Shown piece by piece: positions 1 to 6,100 of a stretch of 7,294 nt of DNA (within the stretch, counting starts at the first letter, position 1; the number at the start of each line of letters is the position of its first letter). A program made the translations under genes and the position numbers. The notes below the pieces were generated by a model. The model was not told the origin of the DNA. It worked only from the letters and a program-made list of their open reading frames with translations, and searched no databases. Origin of the DNA: DASWVC01 sp036401335 (lineage in GTDB: Bacteria; Verrucomicrobiota; Verrucomicrobiia; Chthoniobacterales; JAFAMB01); contig DASWVC010000147.1 in NCBI GenBank assembly GCA_036401335.1, positions 1-7,294 on the forward strand. Reading direction: 5' to 3'.

Positions 1-101
1 AAAGCACCCGCCTTGGACATTGTTCTTCCAGAGCAAACCGAAAAAAGGACAAAATAGTTTGCACGGCATTTTTGAGTTCCTAACCCCTTTTCAACGCGCA
101 A

Positions 102-142
102 ACCCGCTCCTGGAGCGGGTCTCGCAAATTCGCGAGCCCGCT
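102..142. repeat. Overlapping hairpins, possible terminator or remnant of an intergenic repeat
   Basis: Two strong stems share one arm. ACCCGCTCC (102-110) pairs with GGAGCGGGT (112-120) almost without a loop. AGCGGG plus CTCGC (114-119, 121-125) can instead pair with GCGAG plus CCCGCT (132-142) around the loop AAATTC, with T120 bulged. The two folds are mutually exclusive because both use 114-119. The cluster lies about 20 bp upstream of the first recognisable Tn3 sequence and has no T-tract on either side. It could be a terminator-like structure, an attenuator, or junction debris. The structure is seen directly; the function is unknown. Confidence 0.45.
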
Positions 143-163
143 AACCGTTTAAGATCGGCTTGA

Positions 164-355
164 AACTGCGAAACTTGGGCAAGCGGCCTCAACCTGGTGG
201 TCGCCGCGATTATCCTGTGGAATACCGTTAATCTGGAACGTGCGATTGGGGCGCTTCGCCAAAAAGGGCGGCAAGTCGACGAAACCTTACTCAAGCATGT
301 CGCGCCGGTCCATTGGAACCACATTGACCTCACCAGCGATTACTCCTGGCGGTAG
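164..355 (+). pseudogene. Tn3-family transposase, C-terminal remnant
   Basis: The frame ending at TAG 353-355 encodes the extreme C-terminus of a Tn3-family (TnpA) DDE transposase. From about 182 it reads SGLNLVVAAIILWNTVNLER, then a short variable helix, then HVAPVHWNHIDLTSDYSWR and stop. This matches the usual family ending (NLVVAAIVLWNT...LSPLGWEHINLTGDY.W). Only about 60 of the roughly 1,000 residues remain. An in-frame TGA lies just upstream (161-163), and no transposase sequence is recognisable before it, so the fragment has no catalytic residues. It points toward a candidate Tn3 terminal repeat 52 bp downstream, which is the normal spacing for the tnpA-proximal end. A second Tn3 fragment lies at the other end of the window on the opposite strand. 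Confidence 0.88.
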
Positions 356-407
356 AACAAACACGTCGAGCAGGGCGGTTTCCGGCCGCTCAGGATCTCG
401 CCCGCAC

Positions 408-445
408 CTTAGCGTACATAAGTTTTGGGTTCCTGAGCTGACGCC
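408..445 (+). repeat. Candidate 38-bp Tn3-type terminal inverted repeat
   Basis: The stretch begins CTTAGCGTAC and runs exactly 38 bp to CTGACGCC. Read inward on the minus strand it starts GGCGTCAG and ends GTACGCTAAG. Tn3-family ends are usually 38 bp, start with GGGG and end in TAAG, and the Tn501/Tn21 group ends in (GT)ACGCTAAG. The inner end is therefore a strong match, while the outer end (GGCG rather than GGGG) is weak. Its position, 52 bp after the transposase stop codon, is right for the tnpA-side end. The partner end is not in the window. If correct, it marks the edge of the transposon, with the methyltransferase gene outside it. Confidence 0.6.
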
Positions 446-507
446 TTCTATTATCCGATGATGTTGCCTCTTACCGAGCCCGGGGCTTGTGGTCGTCGCG
501 GTCGTCC

Positions 508-521
508 CCGCGCTCGCGCGG
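508..521 (-). terminator. Weak hairpin after the methyltransferase gene
   Basis: CCGCG-CTCG-CGCGG forms a 5-bp GC-only stem with a 4-nt loop, about 10 nt beyond the methyltransferase stop codon on the minus strand. There is no U-tract after it, so it is at best a weak or Rho-assisted terminator. It may simply reflect GC-rich sequence. Confidence 0.25.
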
Positions 522-531
522 ATGTCCCGGC

Positions 532-1596
532 TCACCGCTCGAAGGTTACCAGGCTTTCGGGTCCGGCGGTCAGGGAAGTGACGTTGGCTCCACGGAACCC
601 TGCATCTCGCGCCATCGCGTTCAGTTCCGATGCCGTGTAGGCGTCGCCCTTCGGCGTCGTTGCAAGCATGGTGTAAGCGAACGCAGCAGGCATCGGCGCT
701 GGCGACACCTTGTCTTCGTTCGGCACGAACTCGACCGCCCATGCCTGGCCCTCGGTACTAAGGCCAGCGCGAACCTTCGCGAGGAGCGCCACGCAGGTTT
801 GGTGGTCGAAATGGTGAAGAAAACCCGGCAGAAGTACGAGCTCGTAGCCGCTGCCCCAGTCTACCTCGAAGGCGCTTCCGGCGATCGTGCGGTAGCGGTC
901 GCCGACGCCCGCTTTCTCCGCGTTGCGCACGGCGATCGCCAGCACAGCCTGCCAATCGACAGCCACGATCTCGGCATTCGGCGCCACCTTGGCAACGGCA
1001 ATGCCGTACATTCCGTGGCCAGCGGCGATGTCGAGAACCTTTCGTGGAGGTTGCGGCCACGAGGCGACGTGGGCGGCCAGAGCCTCCGCGATCGGGGCGG
1101 CCAGTGGGGCAAAGGTTTCGGCGAAGGTTACCCACACAGGATTGTCTGGCGCGACATTGGCGAGCTCAACCGCGCCCCCGTTACGGACGAACGAGGCGGG
1201 GTCGTCGAGAAATCGCCCAATCATCTGGGGCGAGGCGATGAAATCAAGGACGCCGCCGAAATAGGACGGCGACCGGCGGTTGAGGAAGGCTTGGCTTGAG
1301 GGCGTCAAGTGGTAATCCTCGCCCAGCTTCTCGAGGAAACCGGAGATCGTCAGGTAGTCGCACAGGATGCGGAGACCTCGCCGCGCAGCTCCGGTTTGTT
1401 CGGAGAGCATTGCCAGCCCATGGGCCCCGGCTCCGATCCTGGTGAAGACATCCAGTTCGATGGCGGCCTTGATGGCGGCCGTCTTCTGAAAGCCCCAGGC
1501 AGTTTCCCAGAATAGCTCGGGTGAGACCGGCGGGCCCTTCGCGGATGCCGACGGGGAGGGGCCGCCAATCGTCTGGTCAAGCGACATATCCGACAC
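532..1596 (-). CDS. Class I SAM-dependent O-methyltransferase (acetylserotonin/hydroxyneurosporene methyltransferase type)
   Basis: This complete 354-aa protein has the two-domain layout of small-molecule O-methyltransferases. Residues about 25-105 form a winged-helix dimerisation domain (ALELDVFTRI-like and LCDYLTISGFLEK helices). Residues about 155-350 form the Rossmann SAM-binding domain. Motif I is VLDIAAGHGMYG (187-198), followed by an acidic residue for the ribose in VAVDW (D214). The strand LVLLPGFLHHFD (253-264) is the usual motif with catalytic-region histidines, and VEFVP (288-292) ends a core strand. The length is normal. The GTG start at 1596 is preferred over ATG 1587 because AGGAGA lies 8 nt before the GTG. 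The substrate cannot be read from sequence. No biosynthetic partner genes are adjacent, so it looks like a passenger gene between a Tn3 end and an IS256 end. Confidence 0.9.
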   Translation of the reverse strand: MSDMSLDQTIGGPSPSASAKGPPVSPELFWETAWGFQKTAAIKAAIELDVFTRIGAGAHGLAMLSEQTGAARRGLRILCDYLTISGFLEKLGEDYHLTPSSQAFLNRRSPSYFGGVLDFIASPQMIGRFLDDPASFVRNGGAVELANVAPDNPVWVTFAETFAPLAAPIAEALAAHVASWPQPPRKVLDIAAGHGMYGIAVAKVAPNAEIVAVDWQAVLAIAVRNAEKAGVGDRYRTIAGSAFEVDWGSGYELVLLPGFLHHFDHQTCVALLAKVRAGLSTEGQAWAVEFVPNEDKVSPAPMPAAFAYTMLATTPKGDAYTASELNAMARDAGFRGANVTSLTAGPESLVTFER

Positions 1597-1604
1597 GGTG
1601 AAAT

Positions 1605-1610
1605 TCTCCT
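1605..1610 (-). promoter_or_regulatory. Ribosome binding site deciding the methyltransferase start
   Basis: AGGAGA on the minus strand sits 8 nt before GTG 1596 and 17 nt before ATG 1587. The spacing favours the GTG start. Confidence 0.75.
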
Positions 1611-1647
1611 ATTTGATTTAGTTAGGGGGTGTTGGGGCGAACCGGCA

Positions 1648-1676
1648 AGTATAACCAGTGCGCGCTGCGGCACCAA
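1648..1676 (-). promoter_or_regulatory. Sigma-70-like promoter for the methyltransferase
   Basis: On the minus strand, TTGGTG (1676-1671) and TATACT (1653-1648) are separated by exactly 17 bp. The -10 box matches the consensus TATAAT in five of six positions and the -35 box matches TTGACA in four of six. Transcription would start near 1641, giving a leader of about 45 nt that contains the AGGAGA site. This supports a separate, functional transcription unit for the gene. Confidence 0.55.
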
Positions 1677-1765
1677 GCAAAAAGAACACATCAACTTGAC
1701 CGGCGATGACGACTGGCATTCCAACAAGCGGGAGAGGAGAAATCGCTTTCGGCCGTTGCGGAGCG

Positions 1766-1789
1766 AGATATTGTCAAATGTTGTGTATG
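1766..1789. repeat. Candidate terminal inverted repeat of the IS256-family element
   Basis: GAGATATTGTCAAATGTTGTG and the next three bases (TAT) resemble IS256/Mutator-type ends, which typically carry TGTCAA followed by a T-rich stretch and GTGTA. It lies about 30 bp beyond the transposase stop codon, where the transposase-distal end is expected. The partner end is absent because the element is truncated near 2285. On the minus strand the repeat contains TTGACA facing the methyltransferase gene, but no good -10 box follows at 17 bp. Confidence 0.5.
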
Positions 1790-1819
1790 GGGCGGCGACG
1801 CATCCTTAATTCTCTGTGA

Positions 1820-2280
1820 CTAAGCGGCCTGCTGATTCTCGGTGATTTCGACGCCATCCACGAAGCGGGTTCCGGCGATGATTTTGGCGATCTGGTCGGC
1901 TCCGTTAAGGCGGCGCCACGCCTTCTGAGCTTCTAGCTCGAGCTTGTACACCATCGTCAGCGTGGCGACGCGCGACCCACACCCTTTGGTGCGCTCTCGT
2001 GCGGAGCCGGACGGTGGCAAACGTGGATTCAACCGGGTTGGTGGTCCGCAAATGCGACCAATGTTCGGCCGGGAAGTTGTAGGACGTGAAAAGCACCACT
2101 TTGTCCTTTTCCAGGCAATGGCAAGCCTTGGGGTATTTGAGCTGATAGTTCGTGAGGAACCGGTCGTAGGCGGCCAAGGCAGCTTGGTGCGTGGGGGCCA
2201 GGTACAAGTCATGCAACCTTTCCTTGGCTCGGCTCTGGAGGCTTTTGGGCAGTTTATCCAGCACGCTTGTTCTCGCGCTT
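1820..2280 (-). pseudogene. IS256-family (Mutator-type) transposase, frameshifted C-terminal remnant
   Basis: Two overlapping minus-strand frames together give about 150 residues of an IS256-family transposase C-terminus. The upstream frame holds SVLDKLPKSLQSRAKERLHD, then FLTNYQLKYPKACHCLEKDK, then WSHLRTTNPVESTFATVRLR, the family signature that contains the catalytic glutamate. The downstream frame continues RTKGCGSRVATLTMVYKLEL and WRRLNGADQIAKI to TAG at 1820-1822. Removing one base near 1991-1997 restores a continuous protein, so a single-base insertion separates the halves. The two catalytic aspartates lie upstream and are missing: homology stops near 2280, where a dnaE2-like gene begins on the opposite strand. 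The transposase is therefore inactive. It defines a truncated IS whose surviving end is the repeat at 1766-1789. Confidence 0.85.
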
Positions 2281-2740
2281 CGATCCAACGTCGCAATTTG
2301 AAGTGCCCGCGTCGCCATTGCAGCCCATGAACCCGGTCGAACGGATGCGGGCGGATTATCGCACGCAACGATTGACCACCGGGCCGCACCCCATGAAGTT
2401 GATGTGTGCCGCCTTGCCGGACGTGTGGCGGGCGCAGGATGTGCCTCTCGCAGCCCACGGCGATACAATCACAGTGGCCTGGGTGGTCGGCCGCCGGCAG
2501 CGGCCGGGCACCGCGAAAGGATTTGTGTTCATCGGCCTGGAAGATGAATCCGGCATTGCCAACGTGATCGTTTCCCCCGACTTGTTCAAGAAGACGCGGC
2601 TGACGGTCACCATGGAGAATTTCCTGCGGATCACCGGGCCGGTGCAGACCCGGCGCGGTTTGCCGCTCGTGCGCGCCGAACACATCGAACGCCTGGAAGT
2701 GCCGGCGCTGGAAAACATGGCCTCCCATGATTTCTGCTGA
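2267..2740 (+). pseudogene. dnaE2: DnaE2/ImuC error-prone DNA polymerase III alpha-type subunit, C-terminal remnant
   Basis: An open frame from TTG 2267 to TGA 2738-2740 encodes about 150 residues matching the end of DnaE2 (ImuC), the translesion polymerase that works with ImuA/ImuB in SOS mutagenesis. The tail of the helix-hairpin-helix region reads SPLQPMNPVERMRADY and TGPHPM. An OB-fold follows, with RQRPGTAKGFVFIGLEDE and an IANVIVSPDLF segment, and the terminal SHDFC resembles the usual SHDF(H/R) ending. Full proteins exceed 1,000 residues, so the PHP, palm, fingers and thumb domains are all missing. The first dozen residues are doubtful because the junction with the IS256 remnant lies around 2270-2295. 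No imuA or imuB is present. It is almost certainly a non-functional 3' fragment; expression as a lone OB domain is possible but unsupported. Confidence 0.85.
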
Positions 2741-2803
2741 ATCGACAACCTAAATCGCGTCCACGTCGCCGTTCCGGTTTTCCGCGGGTTGGTTCGGTGC
2801 CAC

Positions 2804-3586
2804 TCAGGAAGAAGGTTTTGGCGCATCCGGGTGTTTTCCCGGTTGCCGTGGCCTGCGGTGCAGCAGAGCGGCCGGCCGCCGGGTCAGTTCCACTTCCTGC
2901 GCCACGGTCAGTCGGTCGTCGTCAGCCAACTCGGCCACGCGAGGTGCCATGCTGAAAGGTGAGAAGATCGCCTCCGGCCGTGCAGGCAACGGCTGCCCGG
3001 CGTAGGCGCGTAACAAGGCGGCGAGTGGACCGAGGAGATGTTTGTCGGTGGCGCGCAGCGCCGCGAGGTATGCTTTGCGCGCCAGCGGCTCCCGTTGCAA
3101 TCCCGGGCCGAGCACACTGGCAAGCTGGGAAGTCACCAGCAAACGGCCCACGCGACCGTTGCCATCGAGAAAAGGATGGATGCGCTCGAATCGTGCGTGG
3201 GAAAAAGCCACGACGCTGAAAGGATCATCCCGCCAGGGGCCAGCGGCCAGTTCCTGCGTTTGTGCCCGGAGCATCGCCAGTTCACGCTCGATCCGCTCGG
3301 CGCTGGCTCCGACGAGATTCGGACCGATGCCGACGGGCGGCGTACCGGGGCGGCGCAGTTCGCCCGCCCAAGGATGTACGCCATCAAAGAGGAGCCGGTG
3401 GACGGCACGAATGTAGTCGGGTGCGGGGTGCAAAGTCGGGTTGGCGCGCACCCAACCCAATGCGAGCAGCAGATTGACGTGAACCGCCTGGTCGTAATCG
3501 GCTTTGGTGACGACGCGCTCGCACATGCCGAGAGGCTGGATTTTGAGCCAGTCGGCCTCGGAGCGTTCGGATGTGTCTTTAGGCAT
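2804..3586 (-). CDS. Fic-domain AMP-transferase-like protein, probable toxin of a Fic/VbhA-type pair
   Basis: This 260-aa Fic protein probably transfers AMP from ATP to a hydroxyl side chain of a target protein. The active-site motif is complete: HPFLDGNGRVGR at 137-148, with catalytic H137, the metal and phosphate-binding D141-G-N-G-R, and terminal R148. Upstream are HPWAGELRR (71-79) and a glycine/proline-rich flap region (about 80-93). Helices at 96-115 and 122-136 match the fold. No S/T-x-x-x-E-G/N inhibitory motif is visible in the protein itself, which fits a class I enzyme needing a separate antitoxin. The ORF diverging from it, 33 bp away, supplies that motif. The start is ATG 3586, with no clear SD. 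The last 25 residues are basic and proline-rich (RRPAALLHRRPRQPGK), outside the Fic core. The target is unknown; regulation is probably through the shared intergenic dyad. Confidence 0.9.
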   Translation of the reverse strand: MPKDTSERSEADWLKIQPLGMCERVVTKADYDQAVHVNLLLALGWVRANPTLHPAPDYIRAVHRLLFDGVHPWAGELRRPGTPPVGIGPNLVGASAERIERELAMLRAQTQELAAGPWRDDPFSVVAFSHARFERIHPFLDGNGRVGRLLVTSQLASVLGPGLQREPLARKAYLAALRATDKHLLGPLAALLRAYAGQPLPARPEAIFSPFSMAPRVAELADDDRLTVAQEVELTRRPAALLHRRPRQPGKHPDAPKPSS

Positions 3587-3612
3587 GACAGCGCGCTACG
3601 ATGAGGATAGGG

Positions 3613-3638
3613 TAAGGGTATGCCAGCGAGTACCCTTA
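3613..3638. promoter_or_regulatory. Inverted repeat over the antitoxin start codon, possible operator
   Basis: TAAGGGTA (3613-3620) and TACCCTTA (3631-3638) form a perfect 8-bp dyad with a 10-bp spacer. GGATA upstream (3605-3609) and TATCC (3637-3641) extend the similarity imperfectly. The antitoxin ATG (3620-3622) lies at the arm/spacer junction. Only 33 bp separate the two divergent starts, so one bound protein could affect both genes. A hairpin in the antitoxin mRNA could also mask its start. A poor extended -10-like TACGAT (3597-3602) may serve the antitoxin. Confidence 0.45.
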
Positions 3639-3865
3639 TCCTCCCATCGACGCTGACATCGGTTCAGCGCGACGACGCGCGGGACGCCCACGCGAGCGCG
3701 GTGATCGAGGGCACGAGCCTGAGCGAAGCACAGGCGATGGAGATCGCGGCGGAGGTTTACGCCAGCGGCGAACCGGAGCGCATTGCGGCGCTCCCAACTC
3801 GTTCGGACATGAGCTACGAGCAGATCGTGGCAGAGTGGCGGCAGGCTGGCTTGCTCAGAGGTTGA
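3620..3865 (+). CDS. VbhA-like antitoxin for the adjacent Fic protein
   Basis: This 81-aa protein diverges from the Fic gene. Residues 17-34 (RDDARDAHASAVIEGTSL) form a predicted helix that carries S26-A-V-I-E30-G31, an exact match to the Fic inhibitory motif [S/T]-x-x-x-E-[G/N]. In known class I systems the glutamate of this motif, on a small antitoxin such as VbhA or FicA, pairs with the last arginine of HPFxxGNGRxxR and blocks productive ATP binding. Here that partner would be R148. The remainder (EAQAMEIAAEVYASGE, then MSYEQIVAEWRQAGL) is helical, like the VbhA family. ATG 3620 is the only start that keeps the motif helix intact. Known pairs are usually co-directional with the antitoxin upstream, so the divergent arrangement is unusual. 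The function is inferred from motif plus neighbour. Confidence 0.75.
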   Translation: MPASTLILPSTLTSVQRDDARDAHASAVIEGTSLSEAQAMEIAAEVYASGEPERIAALPTRSDMSYEQIVAEWRQAGLLRG

Positions 3866-4433
3866 AGAAGATTGGCCCATAGCGTCATCATTACCAGTGA
3901 TCTCAGCCGCTTTCCGCAAAGCGTCTGTTCTCCTTTCGGAACTCACCGGTACACCGGGTTACCCACGAGCTGCGCGGAGCGAGGCAGGATAAAAGATGGT
4001 TCTCCGTCCACGTGCCTCTGTTCCCATAACCGGTTCTTCGAGTGTAGCCAAATCCCGATGCCTTTGCCTCGGTTTTTTCCCTCGATGTTCGCCGCTTGGC
4101 TCCACGGCCGGTGGAAAAGTCGTCGTGCCTGACACTGCAACTCGAACCACGGCTCGACGCAGGAATGAATCGCCTCGTCGATGCCGCCTCCTTGGCTGAC
4201 GTTGAGGGTTACTCCCGCCATGTCGCGGCAGCGGGTGAGTGGTCCCCCAAGCCCGGAACGGACAAAGCTTTGGGGAATTCGTGAGTCTGCGAGCGAAAAC
4301 GATCCTGGCGGGAAATAACCCGAACCTTCCACGGTAGGTCCGACCCACGAAGGCCAGTCCCGCCGAAAGAGCCGCGCGACTTGAAGTTGATGAAATCTGC
4401 GCGCGACTTCACTCTCTAGACCACGTTCCGGCC
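3866..4433. other. About 570 bp without a supported gene
   Basis: I recognise nothing here with confidence. On the minus strand a frame stays open from 4488 to 3943 (181 codons), but it is rich in Arg, Gly, Ser, Trp and Cys, has no SD, begins inside the coupling-protein gene and matches no family I know. On the plus strand a 32-codon ORF (4220-4318) reads MSRQRVSGPPSPERTKLWG and on to TAA. A hairpin GTTCTCC/GGAAC lies at 3927-3942. I looked for group II intron domain V (a 34-nt hairpin with a GAAA loop and AGC triad) on both strands and found none. Structured RNA, decayed gene sequence or junction debris all remain possible. Confidence 0.3.
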
Positions 4434-5986
4434 TCACGCAGCCAGCAACCACCTCCAAAGCTTGGCAGCCGGCGGGTTGGGAAACCACGGCGAGATCCGC
4501 CCGTCGGGTTCAATCGGCTCCAGGTACACCTTCTTGAGCTGACCGTTGCAGTGGACCAGGTAGCATTGGTGGTTACGCAGCTTACGCAGCCGGTGCGGCT
4601 TGACCTGGTGTTGGTCCACCCTATTGAAGTTATAGCTGGTGCGTCCGCCCGAGGTGCTCCAAGATTTCTTGACCACCTCGCGCTGGCCGATGAAGTCGGC
4701 GGCATCCTTGGCGTCTTCTTCATCCGCCGAGAGGAAGGTAAGCTGATTGCTCAAATTTAGCATGAATACCTTGGCCTTGTCCTTTCCCAGAGCCGGGATG
4801 AACGAGGTCGTGGACTGCGTGGCCGCGACCACCGTGCCGCCCGCCTCGCGGATTTTGTCCACGCAATTGTAGTCGCTCAGGCCGTCCTCGGCCGCCGTGA
4901 CGCTGTTTTGCGCCTCGTCCGCCCAGAGGATGAGCAGATTGTCTTTTCGCCGATCGGCCTCGGGTTTGTCGAACCGGCGCAGGACGTGGCCATAGTAGAG
5001 CATCTTCAGGAAGGTCGAGATGTAGCGCCGCTCGGTCTGGTACCTCTGCGGCATGGCGATGCAGAAGATTTTGCCCCGGTCGATGTCGGCGAACTCGATG
5101 AATTGGCCGTCGGACAGAACACCTGCGCAATGTCGTGCGGCGCATAATTCTTCAAGTAATTGGAAATCGTGCCCTTCACGCCGTCGCGCTGCTCCGGGGC
5201 GATGTTCGTGTAGTTCTCCTGAAAGTGGTTGTACACCTCCACTCACCGGCGGTTATCGAGTTTCTCGCGTAGTACCTCCAGGCACAGGTCCATGCAGCGC
5301 TCGCCCGACTGCGCGTCCACGTTGTTCATGAGCACGTCGAGCACGTTGGTCATGGTCACTGGGAACCCCGCTTCTTCGAGCAACTCCATGGCCTTGCCGA
5401 TGTGGGTCTCGGCTTGTTCCTTGAAGAACGAATTGCTGGTCTTCTGGCCGAGCGAGGTGGCCGTGTCGACCACCGCCTTGGCGTACGTCGAGTACGGGAT
5501 ACGCCCATCGGAGAGCAAGTTGAAGCACGCCGATGGCTTCCAATCGTTTCCAGCCCCTTCTGGGTGCACCTGTAAGAACAGGAAGTCTTGCTCGCGCCCG
5601 AAGTGCCGGGCCATGGGGCAGAGCGTTTCCCAGAAAAATCCCTTCTCGTCGATGCACACCCCTCCCCAGCCGGGCTCGTTGGTGAACACCTGGAACATGA
5701 TGTTCAGGATGCCGCTCTTAGTTTTGCCGCAGCCCGTTTTGCCGCGGATCAGCCAGCCGCGGCAGAATTCGTTGGGGTCCGAGGTCAGCCCTTTGAGCAC
5801 GAACGTGTGCGGCTTTCTGGCCGGAACGAGCACGAACTGGCTGTCCCTGGTCGGTACAGTGGCCGCCGCCAGGCAAGCATGCAGGCCAAAGAGCCCGAAA
5901 ACCGCCGGACCGCCGTAGAACGTCCACGGCGTATCGCCGCAACGGTAGAACCAGGCGACGGCAGCCAGCGAAAGAATCCATTTCAT
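4434..5986 (-). pseudogene. VirD4/TraG-type conjugative coupling ATPase, disrupted
   Basis: The reconstructed protein (about 517 aa) is a type IV coupling protein, an inner-membrane hexameric ATPase that delivers DNA-relaxase complexes to the secretion channel. From ATG 5986, two hydrophobic segments (about 2-14 and 23-44) form the N-terminal membrane anchor. Walker A is GKTGCGKT (82-89, bases 5720-5743). Later come Walker B LLILWADEAQ (DE at 4914-4919) and AATQSTTSF, corresponding to the VirD4 TQS/QS motif. The C-terminus ends WRWLLAA at TGA 4434-4436. Two lesions interrupt it. One is an in-frame TGA (5243-5245), after which VEVYNHFQENYTN continues in the same frame. The other is a one-base deletion near 5114-5116, between AQVFC and SDGQFIEF. 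The start is uncertain, since the frame is open upstream to GTG 6187. No relaxase or other T4SS genes are present. It is non-functional unless the lesions are sequencing errors. Confidence 0.88.
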
Positions 5987-6100
5987 AGGTGTGGTGCCGG
6001 GCGGCAACGTCACCTTGCGGTTTCTCTTTGCGGCGTCGAGACGATCCGTGGCGTGCGTACACCAAGAGATCCGGGCGACCAGCACCCGCTCACGTCCTGA

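Noticed and set aside
487..1299. Long plus-strand frame (270 codons) opposite the methyltransferase
   Set aside because: It is a shadow of the minus-strand gene, which has clear SAM-binding motifs, a promoter and an RBS. The plus-strand product matches no family and has high-GC shadow composition.
1751..1779. Outward promoter from the IS256 end (TTGACA at 1774-1779, minus strand)
   Set aside because: The -35 is perfect, but the sequence 17 bp downstream (CGGCCG) is not a -10 box.
1820..2728. A single 302-codon minus-strand protein
   Set aside because: Only its last 60 or so residues are transposase. The upstream part is antisense to dnaE2 and out of frame with the rest of the transposase, so it is not one gene.
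3038..3604. Plus-strand frame of 188 codons opposite the Fic gene
   Set aside because: It is antisense to a gene with an intact Fic motif; no domain or RBS is visible.
3596..3946. Minus-strand frame of 116 codons opposite the antitoxin
   Set aside because: It overlaps the antitoxin completely, has a random composition, and would not leave room for the Fic promoter.
3927..4433. Group II intron ribozyme
   Set aside because: No domain V hairpin, no GUGYG boundary and no reverse transcriptase were found on either strand.
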